DNA of 64,000 nucleotides from Phytopythium helicoides (taxonomy: Eukaryota > Oomycota > Peronosporomycetes > Pythiales > Pythiaceae): NCBI GenBank assembly GCA_024867545.1, contig JANFNE010000006.1, positions 186,001 through 250,000 on the forward strand, given 5' to 3'. This document shows, one piece after another, positions 1-11,025 of the stretch. Under the pieces are notes generated by a model. The model was not told where the DNA came from and searched no databases. It saw only the letters and a list, made by a program, of their open reading frames with translations. How positions within the stretch are numbered: the first letter of the stretch is position 1; each line of letters opens with the position of its first letter. Made by a program: the position numbers and the translations under genes.

Positions 1-380
1 TATTGGTCCAATGCGCGCAGAATCAGGGCGCGACCGCGTAAGAGACGGTTCCGGTCGTCGGCCAAGGTTGCTCGTTTGGGGGCGGCAAGGTGGGTGGAGG
101 CGGGCCACTAGCTTATCCCTCTTGAGAATAGTATGGTATAGTCCGCGCAAGGCAACTCGGGCCGAATCAATCAAACCACCATCGAGAGAGAAAGGCGGGC
201 GGCGCGGCGCGCTCGATATTGTTACTTTCTCCACCGGCGCGCTGGTACGTAGAGCGCGCAGCCAGCCAAGCCGCCGTGCAAGCGAAGACGACACGCGACC
301 AGTAGCTCACACGGCCTCGTGGTGGCGCTGCCTCTCCCCGTCTCTAGTCTCCAATCTCTCTCGTCGTCGACGCTCGCTGC
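1..380. other. 5' flank of the WRKY19-like gene
   Basis: No supportable gene. The first bases carry an ATTGG/CCAAT pair (2-12). GC-rich, pyrimidine-rich sequence (CTCTCC, TCTCTC) lies just before the start codon at 381, as expected for promoter and 5' leader. A long antisense open frame overlaps here but is judged a composition artefact. Confidence 0.4.
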
Positions 381-2072
381 ATGGCCTTCAAGATGCAGGA
401 CTCGACCAACCCCCAGGGCGCCGGCGCCGGCGCCGTCGAGCCCGCCGCGTTCAACTACGACTCGTACCAGCAGTACGCGCACGAGCGCAGCGTGCACGAC
501 CAGGCCATCCACTCCATGACGGCCGTGGCCTCCTCGGGCGGCGCCAAGAACGCCGCCGGCTTCGTCGCGGCCTCGCAGCGCCCCAAGCTCCAGACCTCGA
601 GCGCCGACAAGAGCAGCGCGAGCTCCCCCACCAAGCAGGCCACGAACCCCGCGGCCACCCAGTCGCCGAGCAAGAAGGAGCCATCCTCGGCGGCCAGCTC
701 CCCCTCGGCCGGACGCAACGACTCGCTCAAGTCCAACCGCCTGTGCACCATGCCTGGATGCAAGAAGCGCGTGCGATCCAAGGGGCTCTGCAAGGCCCAC
801 GGCGGAGGCCGCCGATGCATGGTCGATGGCTGTGAGCGCAGCAGCCAGGGCCAGGGGCTCTGCATCCGCCACGGTGGCGGAAAGCGCTGCACGCAGCCCG
901 GCTGCACCAAGGCCAGCCAGTCCAACGGTCTCTGCAAGGCCCACGGCGGAGGTCTGCGCTGCCAGGCGCCCGGATGCACCAAGAGCAGCCAGGGCGGAGG
1001 ATTCTGCCGCGCACACGGTGGCGGCCAGCGCTGCGAGAAGGAGGGCTGCAACAAGGGCGCTCAGCGCGGCGGATTCTGCGCCGGCCACGGTGGATCGCGA
1101 TTCTGCCAACACCCTGACTGCACCAAGAACGACCGCGGTGGCGGTTTCTGCGCCGAGCACGGTGGCGGCAAGCGCTGCGACCACCCGAGCTGCAACAAGC
1201 CCGCGCGCAAGAAGGGCAAGTGCTCGTACCACGCGAATGCTGCCAAGGGAAAGCCCGGAAAGGATCCTCTCGTCGCTCGTGCCACTGCTGCTTCTTCTAC
1301 GGCTGCCGCCGCTGCCGCTGCTGCTGCCCAAGCCCAGGCTCAGCTTGGTGGACCCCCCGGCGGTGTGCCCCCGCACATCATGGACATGCGTCAGCTCACA
1401 AACCCCGCGTACCAGACTGGTATGCCCATGAGCTCGATGCCGAAGGATCTTCGTGAGCCTGCCCCGTCTCATGTTGGCATGGACCATCGATCGCTTCCCA
1501 CCAGCTATCAGCAGCGTGTTGAGCTCGACCAGCGGTACGGAGCTCCTCCTGGTATGAAGGGATACGACGCCGGTCCGTCTTCGTCTGCTCAGTACATGCA
1601 ACTCCATGCCGACCAGCGCTACGACCAGCTTGCTTCTTCTCGCCACTACGGCATGATTGATTCGTCGTCTCTCCCTCCTGTTTCGAGCCGCCAGCCGCCT
1701 GCTTACGGAGGTCGTGAGTACGGCAAGCCGCAGGCTCCCGTGAACGTGAACCCGTACTCTCAGCAGTGGTCGAAGCCCGGCGACATGCAGCAGCATCAGG
1801 ACGCCCGAGGAGTGGACTACTTTGACCTGAAGGACCAGCAGCACCAGCAGTACGCCCCGTCGTCCCAGTACCACCACCACATGTCGGCCACTGACTCAGC
1901 CGCTTACGGCAGCCATTCTCGTGGCGGAGGAAGCTACTACCACCCTGTGCAGGGCGGTCCTCCGTCGGAGCAGGGTCAGTCGGCACAGAACCAGCCGCCC
2001 AACATGATGTATTACTCGAACGGGTACCAGCCGCATCAGATGCACAACATGCAGCAGATGACGCTGTTATAG
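381..2072 (+). CDS. WRKY19-like Cys/His-repeat protein
   Basis: Single-exon protein of 563 residues. Residues about 122-290 hold seven tandem repeats of about 25 residues with the pattern C-x4-C-x9-C-x2-H, each followed by a GGG-type linker (KAHGGGRRC, RHGGGKRC, KAHGGGLRC). Each repeat could bind one zinc ion. In oomycetes such proteins are commonly annotated as WRKY transcription factor 19-like because plant WRKY19 carries similar repeats; no WRKY DNA-binding motif is present here. The N-terminal 120 residues are Ser/Ala/Pro-rich. The C-terminal half is low-complexity, rich in Gln, His, Tyr and Pro, and resembles a transactivation or condensate-forming tail. Start chosen at 381 (ATGGCCTTC), the first ATG in frame. 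A nuclear regulatory role is inferred, not shown. Confidence 0.85.
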   Translation: MAFKMQDSTNPQGAGAGAVEPAAFNYDSYQQYAHERSVHDQAIHSMTAVASSGGAKNAAGFVAASQRPKLQTSSADKSSASSPTKQATNPAATQSPSKKEPSSAASSPSAGRNDSLKSNRLCTMPGCKKRVRSKGLCKAHGGGRRCMVDGCERSSQGQGLCIRHGGGKRCTQPGCTKASQSNGLCKAHGGGLRCQAPGCTKSSQGGGFCRAHGGGQRCEKEGCNKGAQRGGFCAGHGGSRFCQHPDCTKNDRGGGFCAEHGGGKRCDHPSCNKPARKKGKCSYHANAAKGKPGKDPLVARATAASSTAAAAAAAAAQAQAQLGGPPGGVPPHIMDMRQLTNPAYQTGMPMSSMPKDLREPAPSHVGMDHRSLPTSYQQRVELDQRYGAPPGMKGYDAGPSSSAQYMQLHADQRYDQLASSRHYGMIDSSSLPPVSSRQPPAYGGREYGKPQAPVNVNPYSQQWSKPGDMQQHQDARGVDYFDLKDQQHQQYAPSSQYHHHMSATDSAAYGSHSRGGGSYYHPVQGGPPSEQGQSAQNQPPNMMYYSNGYQPHQMHNMQQMTLL

Positions 2073-2346
2073 GCGGAGAGAGCAGTGAGCGACAAAGGCA
2101 AGCAAGTCCGCGACGAAGCCCCGCTACGGTCGGACATCTATTAGGACCGCCTGCGACCTGTGAGCCTCGAGTGATCCGTCCGAACCGTTAGGAGCCCAAA
2201 GCGCCCGTGAGCGACGTTGACCCCTTTTGATAGACGATAGAGTTTTGTTGCATGCGCACTCCGCTCTCTGCCTTCCGCGTCTTCCGTCGTCTCGGTTTTG
2301 ATCATTCATGTTGGAGCGACGTTTGTGTAATATATATATCGTTCAG

Positions 2347-3534
2347 CTACTGCTGCTCTGGTCGTCGAGCTGGTCGCAGTCCTTCGCTGCTGACGTTTGC
2401 TGACAGGTCGATGGCGTTGTTGCTCGCGGCTGCTGCCATGGCACTCTGATCTTGCTTATTTGGAGATGCGATGGAACGGCGGCGAGTCGTGGAAACTGGA
2501 GTCACAACCTCCACAGCAGACCGAATGTCGTCCGACTTGCTGCTTCCACCAGCTGCTTGCCGCTTGGCGCGAAGAAAAGTGGGCACAGCTGCCTTAGGAA
2601 GCTGAAACACTGGTCGTGACGAGTTGCTAGCAAGTTGAAGTCGCACTCCCCTGAAGTTCCCCGCGTTGTTGGCTTCATCATCGGGGGCGTAGTACTGGCG
2701 GTAGCAAGCGAGCAGCTCACGTTCCTGCCATATGAGTTCAGGTTAGCGAAAAGAGCTGGCAGATTCCCAAGAAAAGCAGGAGTGGAAAACGCACCATGCC
2801 GGGATAGGCGGCAAGCAGTCGATCGACATCAATGGCTGTACGAGAAGGTTCGTGGACACGGAGAAGGGCATCGAGCTCTCTCCGGATGAGCTCTCGCTCG
2901 GTTTGAGGCGGACGAAGAGCTGCTTGGTTGGCCGAACGAACTCGAGGCGTGAGCACCGGTCGGACAGACTGCATCGTTGACTTGGAGCTGCGATCGAGCA
3001 CCATGACTGACTGCACCGAAGAAGGTTTGGATCTGGTTGGGGGTCTCCCAATTCACGAGTGGGATCACTGAGCAGTGGGCTCGGAAGATCCAATTCCAGC
3101 CCAAGCGTCAAAGGTGGAAAGAACTGACGTGTCCTTCTAGCTCCGTTGAGTCGCATGTTGCGCCTTTTCCCCTCCCTCTCCGTCCTTAAGGCGATGATGG
3201 GATCCGTTGAAGACTTCAAGACCCATCGCACTTCAAGTGCAGTAGGCGGCACGTTGGTTTCGACTTGAAGTTTCCATGTACACAGCATGAGCGGCTAAGA
3301 GCAGAGATGGATTCTTCCGCCCATGAAACAAACGTGTGGAAAAATCGACAGAAGCAAGTGGGTTGGTCACCTACTGACCGTGTCAATTACAATACGGGAG
3401 TTCGCAAAACCGCTCTCCGATGATTGCCAGAAGGCTTGATTGACTTTCCTCCAAGTTTCTGTGCTGCTCCGAGTCCCTTGGAAGCTTGGTGCGAGGTTGT
3501 TTCTGCAGAGTACAGGGGGAGTCAAGCACGACAT
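2347..3534 (-). CDS. Unrecognised four-exon protein
   Basis: Reconstructed as 3534-3379, 3294-3057, 3006-2795 and 2724-2347, giving 327 residues. Splice sites: ACG|GTCAGT to TTAG, a donor GTGAAT (or GTGATC a few bases upstream) to GTCAG, and ATG|GTGCGT to GGCAG. All phases agree, but the second intron has alternatives. The N-terminus contains a segment around TWRKVNQAFW; the middle is charged and helical (ERELIRRELDALL, ELLACYRQYY); the end is Ser/Ala-rich. No domain is recognised. It sits 41 bp downstream of the inositol polyphosphate kinase stop on the same strand. Steady coding frame across four exons supports a real gene; function unknown. Confidence 0.55.
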
Positions 3535-3575
3535 GATGCTTTGCTGGACGGTGCTCGTACGACTACAAAATCTTG

Positions 3576-4674
3576 CTACTTCCTGTCATTGAGCAGCTGC
3601 TGGAAACACTCGATGAGCGTCTTGATGCCGGTGCGGACCCCGTCGTCACGTCGCGGTGGTGCCGGATGCGAGACGTGGGCGAAATCGATCAAACGAATGT
3701 CCGGAGTGAACGCTGTGGACAGCTCGGCGTCAGAAACTTGTAGCTTGTCCTTCGATAGGAGCGATGTCGATGATGGTTCGCCGCTGTAGAGGAACAAGAG
3801 GGAGCTTGCAATGAACTCAGCCTCTTTTTGCTGGTCAAACCACGTCTGAAACTCGGTCAATCGCGCCAGAAACTGCGATCACGATCAGTGTGAGTCTAGC
3901 TACAACGAGCAGAGCTGTCACAAACAATACTCATGAACGCACCGCCTGTATCAGAAACCTGCGCTTTGCAATGTCTTCAGAAGGAAGGAAGCGACCAAGC
4001 GCCGGTGATAGGGCGTCCATCGTCAAGATGGCGCGCCCAAAGTGCTTGTCATACTCGATGTACGCCTGCGTGGATGGATCAAACACCTTGATGCCTTGTA
4101 GCCGAAATCCAGCTTGCTCTTGCAGTGGAAACTTGGACTTTTCGTATGCAATCTTCTCCGGCGAGGCATTGTCTTCGAACGACCTCGTGCCGACCTTAAC
4201 GTCCATGACGCACGGCCATTTGCGACCGAATGTCAGGTCTTCAAGCACAAGAAACCCTAGGTGACAAGTCAGACATCGCAAAATGTGGGACCAAAGCATA
4301 ATGAACGCATGACGCACTTTGGAGCTGGCTTGTGGCTTCGATCGTCGTCTCAAGGACGCCAAAGTAGCGAGGAATCAACGGCTCCAAGCCTGGTAACAAG
4401 CTTGTTGAGCCGCCTGCATCTTGATGGCTCTCATTTTTGACGGCGTCAGCTACTCGCTCGTAGAACTCGTGCTCGCGCTCTCCTCTCCGGCCGCTCTGGA
4501 ACGGCTTGTACACCTTTCCTGCAAGCGCCTTGATCCCTGGAAGTTCCCAATCGTCAACGTATGCTCGCTCTTCAGTCGCTTCTACTGGCGCTCACCGCCT
4601 TTAGCGCCCGCGTGGCCACCCACTTGGTGCGCCATGTCGTCCAGACGCGCGAGCGACTCCGCCACACCCGCCAT
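3576..4674 (-). CDS. Inositol polyphosphate kinase (IPK/IPMK/IP6K family)
   Basis: Exons 4674-4596, 4569-4318, 4256-3943 and 3872-3576 give about 313 residues. Family hallmarks in order: N-terminal HQVGGH; GKVYKPFQSGRRGEREHEFY; the inositol-binding PxxxDxKxG motif as PCVMDVKVG; SSLLFLY; and RLIDFAHV near the C-terminus, followed by a GIKTLIECFQQLL helix. The enzyme transfers phosphate from ATP to soluble inositol phosphates, in nucleus and cytoplasm. Whether it acts as IPMK or IP6K cannot be told from sequence alone. Introns 2 and 3 are ordinary (56-70 nt). The first one, needed to pass an in-frame TAG, would be only 26-31 nt, so the first junction is uncertain. The gene is divergent from the dehydrogenase at 4789, with about 114 bp between start codons. 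Confidence 0.85.
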
Positions 4675-4788
4675 GGCGAAGGAAGGATCGATCGATCTTC
4701 TCGTCGCGAGCAGCTCTGCTCGTTCTGAGTAGCAGCCTCTGAATCTGATGATGCAGGTCACTTTGCGACTTGCGATCAAGCCATCACC
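4675..4788. promoter_or_regulatory. Bidirectional promoter region
   Basis: Only 114 bp separate the start codons of the inositol polyphosphate kinase (-) and the dehydrogenase (+), so both promoters must lie here or overlap the coding exons. No TATA box or CCAAT box is obvious. Inferred from gene geometry. Confidence 0.4.
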
Positions 4789-6101
4789 ATGGCGCGCCGC
4801 GTGCTGGTGCTGGGGGCCACAAGCTACGTCGCGCAGTTCATGCTGCGTCGCTTCCTGGAGGACGCTACTATATCTGAAAGCGTGGAGCGCCTGGCGTGCA
4901 CTCTGCGATCCGGTTCCGAGCTTCCAAGCGGGTTTGTTCCGGCTGACAACGACGGAGAAGTCGAGGGGAGAGCTGAGCGGCGTGTCGAGGTGTACGAAAA
5001 TGTGGATTTCACGGATCTGGACACCGTGCGCGCTTGCATCGCCAGCTTTCGGCCGCATGCGGTTGTCAATTGTGTTGGTGAGACTGTGTTTTAGAGACTT
5101 CTCTTGGATCCGTTGACAACTCATGATGAGCAGCTCTGTCGTCGCCGGCAACCTGTGAAAGACAACCAGAACTGTCAAAGGCGCTCAATGAGGTACGGCG
5201 AGTACAGTTAGTGTTGGTGTTCGATGCGATGCGGATGCTGGCCCTAACGTGTGGTCCCCTAACGTTTGGTCAAGCCGTATCCGTTGTTGGAGATTCTACA
5301 CGAGATCGGGACTCCAATTCATCTCGTGCACTTCTCAACGGTGCGTGCGAATACGCTGTTCCTGGTAAGGAGACAGCTCTAAGTGCATGCCAGGACTTTG
5401 TGTACCGAGGTGATCGTCCGGCAGGCAGCTCGTACGCAGAGGATGATGCCGTCCTTGGTGGCGAACATGGACCACTTCTCTCTGTGTACGGATCTGGAAA
5501 GCTAAGTTTCGACACGTTCGTCCAGTCCAATCCGCCTCCAGGGGGCTGCTCGGTGCTTCGCATTGCCAATGTCGTAGGCCCAAGAGCCCCTCTATTTAGT
5601 GGTGGTCCCAAGTTTTTGGAGTGGCTCCACACTCAGCTCTTTGCTTGTGCCGACGCATCGACACCACTCAAGCTCTGGAGCGACGAGTATCGATCGTTCA
5701 TCTACGTCGAAGATCTCGTCGAAATCGTCTTCGAGATCGTGAAAAATATAGCTGACAAGACGATTGGGGACGCTCAAGTGATCAACGTCGGTAAGTAAAT
5801 GACTGTTCCAGCTAGCCAACTCGATGGTCTAACTGCATGGTGACCAGGCGGCCAAGAAGCGCTCACGCGCGTCGAGCTAGCGAGGCGCTACCTTGTTGCC
5901 TGCATATCTGCCGGCTTGACCACAGAAAATACCGACACCGTACGCGAGATTGCGCCGACGTCTCGCGCAAACGTAGATTTTGGCTATCACTCACCGCTCA
6001 ACGCTCAACTCGATACGTCGAGACTGGGCATGTTGCTACCGGGACTATCTCGCACGCCAACCGATGTGTTTCTGAAGACTATCGCAAACGAGATGAGGTA
6101 A
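4789..6101 (+). CDS. NAD(P)-dependent dehydrogenase, RmlD/MAT2B-like
   Basis: Five exons: 4789-5077, 5131-5192, 5275-5340, 5394-5790 and 5848-6101; 355 residues. Extended short-chain dehydrogenase/reductase. The N-terminus has the Rossmann dinucleotide loop (VLVLGATSYVAQFML). Then come HAVVNCVAALS, FSTDFVYRGDRP and the catalytic YxxxK as YGSGK; the C-terminal substrate domain includes RSFIYVEDLVEIVFEI. The order matches dTDP-4-dehydrorhamnose reductase (RmlD) and the eukaryotic methionine adenosyltransferase regulatory subunit beta, which have similar length. The substrate is unknown; nucleotide-sugar reduction or MAT regulation are the two reasonable options. All introns are 50-82 nt with GT-AG ends and matching phases. 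Converges on the saposin gene, about 200 bp apart. Confidence 0.85.
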
Positions 6102-6302
6102 TAACAACTTGGCTGCGAGGGCAAAGGCCCCAATACGTGTTCACTCTTGTGAGGACGCGGACCTCAAAGAGGATTGAGTTCAAAGGGAAAATACACAATT
6201 CGCAATAGAACTAACTGACGCAGTTCAACTGGCTTCCAACAATGACGCTTGATGCTCGCACAGACTGCACGCTGCTCAATGCGGTCGGGGGAGGAGTTTG
6301 CC

Positions 6303-9300
6303 CTACTCGATCTCCATCACACCGCCGAGCGCAGTGCGAGTCTTCTCAAGCGCGATGGCAACCGCTTCGTCGTCACTTGGCACAAATGTTGAAGCGCAAA
6401 GCGCCATGGCGCGGCACGCCTCGCTCGGCGACTTGCCACTCTGCAGCATCGCAACCATCTCGTCGAACTTGGACGAAAGTACGTCGCAGTGCGCGCACGG
6501 CGGCAAAATCGTGCACATCGTCTCCAGGGTCGACTTCGCAACACGCAGAGCGCGCTCGTTCTTGCCAGCACCCTTCACGAGCTCAGCTGTGTATTCACAG
6601 AACAGGCAGCCCACAGACATTTCGTCATCTGATTCGAAGGCCGTGAGGCTGGGCTCACACGCGTTAATACTCGTGCAAATATCCTCCACGTTGCCACCGC
6701 GCTCGAGAGCGTCAACAATCTCACTCTTGTGGGCAACCAGAAGCTCGCACTCATCCGATTCTGGGATCAAGCGGCACACCGATTCAAGCTCCTGGTTGAA
6801 CGTTGCGAGGCGGTCTGGCTGGCTGACCATCGTCGCTAGCAGCAACGTGTTTTGCTTGCATGTTGAGCACTTGTTTGGGACCACTACGGGGTCGACAAAG
6901 CGCAAAAGGTCCCACACAGTCAGGGGAGAGCCCAGCTCGGCTGCAGAGCAGAACTTCAGGTCCTCGCACACCTCGTGGGGCTCCTTGCCAGCATCCAGCT
7001 CGTTCACGGCCTGGTCGAAAAGCTTGAGGTCCTCGTGGCACTGGTCATCGGCTGGCAGCAGCTCACAAACAATGCCCGCGGCTTCACGCAGCTGTTTCAC
7101 CTGGTCCGCGTCTTGAGCGAGAGCGTACTTGAGCACCGTCACAAGCCCACTGCAATAAGCGCACGTCGTGTTGCCCTTCGATGTATCCTTGTCGTTTGCA
7201 ACCACAATTGCAGCCGTCTCGCTGCTGGCAATCCGCTTAGCTGGGCAGTACTTTAGCTCCTGGCAGATTTGCTTCGGCTCCTCGCCCTTCTTGAGCGCGT
7301 CAACGATCTCATCAAAGTCGCGAACATACTCGTGGCACTACAGAAACAATGTAAAAGTTAGTTTACTCACCACAACTTCGCAGTCCTTTTGATGGAGACG
7401 AACCTTGTTGTCGGCTGGAAGCATTCCGCAGACCATGTCAGAGATCTGGCGAACCATCTCAATCTCCGAAGGCTTCTGCTGGAGCACGACTTGAATAACA
7501 GTTGTCACTTGCGAGCAGAAGAAGCACGGGTCAACCGACTCGCTCATTGCGTCTTCAATCATGACGACAAGTGCCGAATCAAACTCGTCCTTGTCCTCAA
7601 AAGCCGAAAGCGCCTGCGCAGCAGAATCCTCAGCTGAGCAGTACTTGAGAGAGACACAGATCGCATGAGGGTGCGTCCCGTTCTTGAGCGAGTCCATCAC
7701 AAAGTCAAGTTGCTTGACGTACTGGTGGCATCCACTCTCAACCCCGAGCAGGTCGCAGAATGCGTCGGCAATAATGCGGATTTGGTCGACCTTCTGAGCA
7801 TCCTGCTCAAGCGCGACCTGGACCAGCGACGTCACGTAGTCACAGACATAGCATTTGACGCCATCGCCACGTGGACTGCTATAGTCATAGTCAGCAGTCA
7901 CGAGAGCCATCACAGTATCCATAAACGGCTCGGTGTCAACCATTTCTTGCGTAAGCTCGACACCTGATGGCTTCTTGCACACACCAATCTCCTTGCAGAT
8001 CTTGATCGGGCAAGTGCCGTTCTTCACAAGCTCCACAATCTTGTCGAAGTTAGAGTCAACAACTTCGCACTTACAATCAGCAGGAGCCAGCTGGCAAGCA
8101 TCATCAAGAATCTTCTTGACAACAGGAAGTTTCGCCGGCGCCGTCTTGTTTACGTGGCGAACGATCATTGCAACGCGAACGCAGAACGAGCAACCGTGGT
8201 GGTGGTGGTGATCAGCAGGGACGAGTGCAAGCGACTCATCATCATCGTCCTCAAAGTCCAGCTCAACCGGAGCAATAGCATTCGAGGGAGTGCAATACTT
8301 GAGGATCTCGCAAATCTCATGAGAGCTCTTGCCCTCCTTGATAGAGTCCAGCACCGTGTCCAACTGACTCACGTACGTGTGGCACTGGCTGTCAGCGCCA
8401 AGCATATCGCAGATCATGTCAGCGTACTGGCGGATCTCCGCGATCTCCTGTCCATATTGCATGATTGCAATGCGGATAATCGTGGTCGCATAAGTGCAGT
8501 ACGCGCAGTATGTATCATTGCCCATCCCGTACATCGAAGAAGCAATCGCCATAATGGCGTCCGCAGCGCTTGGTTCCTCGTTATCGTAGAGATCAATAGC
8601 GCTTTCGTCCTTCTTCTTGCACACACCAATTGCCTTGCAGGCCTGGAACGGGCAGTTACCCTCCTTCTCCAGCTCCACGATCTTGTCAAAGTTCTGCGAC
8701 ACAGTGGTGCAGTTGCAGTCCGTCGGGGCGAGCTCGCAAACATTCGCCAGCAGGTCCTTCAGTATCGGTAGTTTCTCGGGCTCAGTCTTGTTGACTTCGT
8801 GGATCACAATTCCAACGTGGACACAGAACTTGCATCCATGGTGGTGGTGATGGTGGTCATCCTCGTTCGCGACCACTAGTGCTGTTGCGTCTGCAGGCTC
8901 GCCAATCGCCATCGAAGCCGAGCAGTAGTTCAGCGACTTGCAAATATCTCGAGGGTGGGTTCCCTTCTTTAGAGCATCAATGACAGTATCCAGCTGGTCC
9001 ACGTATGCGTGGCACGGGCTGTCGTCTCCAAGCATACCGCAGATCATGTCGGCGTATTCCCGAATCATATCAACCTCGTCGGGTTGCTCCTGCTCCAGGA
9101 TCTGCAGGAAAGTCGTCGCAGCGTCGCAATACAAGCACGTGTTGTTGCCGTACAGCGATTCGTCGCTGGACATATCCACGAGCTGAGTGTCTGGAGTCGG
9201 CTTTTTGCAGAAACCCAAGCTCTTGCAGATCTTGTGCGGGCACTCACCCTGCTTCACTAGCTCAACCAGCTTGTCAAAGTCCTTATCAATGTCGTCGCAT

Positions 9301-10443
9301 TTGCAATCTGTTGGCGTGAGCTTGCACACATTATCAAGAATAGTCTTCACGATAGGGAGCTTCTCAGGCTCGGTCTTGTTCACCTGGTGCACGACTTCTG
9401 CGACATGGACGCAGAAGAAGCAACCGTGCGGCTTCTTCCCATCAGCTTCGTTGTAACTCACAAGAGCGTAGTCGTCTTCAACGGTGTCAATTAGCTGGGA
9501 CTTTGGCGGCTGCGGCGTCGGAGTGCACATAGCAAGCCAAGAACACACAACAAGCGGGTCGGTGCCATGCTTGAGCCAGTCGACGACCTCGTCGTAATGC
9601 TTCAAGAAGGTGTGGCACATGGAGTCCTCCGCCATGGCGCTGCACAGGTCGCCAATAATGGCGCGCACCTGCTCGACACCCTGCACTTCTTGCGCGAGTG
9701 CTTGGTCCACCATCTGCACGAATCGCTGGCACATGGTGCACGAAAGCTCACCACCGGCTTCGGTCGAGTCCGCCGTCAGCTCGAAGGCCTTTGCCGTCAC
9801 AATCTCGCACACCTCGGCGTCCGACTTGCCCTGGTCCAGGAGCGCCTGGAGCTCGTCCTCCATGCCAGCAATGCGCGTGCACTGCACTCAAACAAAATTT
9901 CATCGTCAGCAACCGCATGCCAGTCAATAACCAGATCCCACCCACCTCATCGATAGCAACAGGCTCGCGCAGGTCGTTACACGACGTCTCGTCCAGGTAA
10001 TGCACCGAGACGAGCTGGAAGGCCGAGCGCAGCGACGCGTGCAGGCGCGAGGCGAGCTCGTCGCCCGCATCCTCGAGCTCTCTCTTCTCGTGGATCGTGG
10101 CGAGCGCCGTCAGACACGCGAGGCGCTCCTGCTCCCTCGTAATCGGCTGCTGCTGTTCCTCCTCCTCGTCCTCCTCAATCACAACGACGACATCGTCCTC
10201 TCCCAGGCCGAAAAACCGCTGCACGAGGTTCGCCGACGCCTCGAACTGCCCGTGCAGGTAGTCCGCAAGCCCGCCGTCCTTCTCCGGGTGGCGATGGTGC
10301 CCGTGGCCGTGGCCGTGGCCCTCGTGCTCGTTATGACGCGCGCCCTCCGGCAGGTGATCGTGCAGCGACGGGTGGCGCTTGTGTGCGCTGGCGCCGGCCG
10401 CCGCCACGGCCAGCGCGAGCATCAGCGGGCGCAGCACGCGCAT
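6303..10443 (-). CDS. Secreted multi-saposin (SapB) repeat protein
   Basis: Exons 10443-9946, 9881-7404 and 7337-6303; 1336 residues. Begins with a signal peptide (MRVLRPLMLALAVAAAGASA), then a His-rich segment with HGHGHG and an acidic stretch. Eleven clear saposin B domains follow, each with the six-Cys pattern (CxxC ... C ... C ... C ... C), plus one degenerate Cys-poor domain before them. Domains 2-7 alternate between two subtypes: one with GCxFCVHV and VNKTEPEKLP, the other with CxYC and a DxLDTVxDxxK helix. The two subtypes are joined by linkers, some carrying five or six consecutive His. Saposin domains bind and disrupt lipid membranes; long arrays like this may be cleaved into single units after secretion. 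The second donor is placed at AAG|GTTCGT because it restores exact Cys spacing across the intron; a donor 33 nt further on is also possible. Confidence 0.9.
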
Positions 10444-11025
10444 GTCGTCGACGCTTTCTCGGCTCTTTCTCCCCCTTTCTCGGCTTCTTCAAGCTTGGAA
10501 TCCAAGTGTGAAGGATGCGGCGCGAGTCCAACGCGGGGTGGCATGGGCCGAGGACGGGTTCAACCTCCCCAGGTGGGTGTAGCATACATTTTCCAAGTAA
10601 AAGTTGGTCGGCGAGGGAACCTGAGTTGGTTGGGATACCGCTTGGACTATAGTGTACGCGAGAAAAAGGGAAAGCGGGAGGGGGGTCACTCCCAGGAGAA
10701 CGGAAAGATGTTGCACGCACCACGCGCGTGCCTGCGGGGCCAACATTCCGACCTGATCGAGATCACTCACCCGATCGCTCCAGGCTCGGCAAGATGGGCG
10801 CCATGACGATCGAAGATCTTCTCGCTATCGAAGCTCCATCCTCTTTCTTCATGGACGTTGGACACCCGTGGGGGGATCCTTTTGATCGCTGCTGAAAACC
10901 TAGCGGGTCGTCGTGAAAACTTGTTGGGTACAACTTCAACGTCACGGATTATCGAGCAGCCGCGCCTTGAAACGACGCCAACGCTAGGGGCTCTTTGGTG
11001 CTGTTGGCGATTCTGTGGGCTCGAG
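10444..11025. promoter_or_regulatory. Divergent intergenic region, saposin / CFAP69-like
   Basis: About 580 bp between the start codons of the saposin gene (-) and the CFAP69-like gene (+). No open frame here looks coding. It contains purine-rich stretches (GGGAAAGCGGGAGGGGGG around 10669). Presumed to hold both promoters; no individual element can be assigned. Confidence 0.35.

Noticed and set aside
222..1880. 552-codon open frame antisense to the WRKY19-like gene
   Set aside because: It is a by-product of GC-rich codon use on the other strand; it is Arg/Ala/Val-rich, has no motifs and overlaps a clear gene.
2967..3006. 29-nt intron GTGCAG...CGCAG in the unrecognised four-exon gene
   Set aside because: In phase, but a 50-nt intron with GTGAAT donor also keeps the frame and fits the intron sizes seen elsewhere.
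8200..8890. His5/His6 runs as an engineered affinity tag or vector contamination
   Set aside because: They are internal, occur in homologous linkers of natural saposin repeats and sit in an intron-containing gene.
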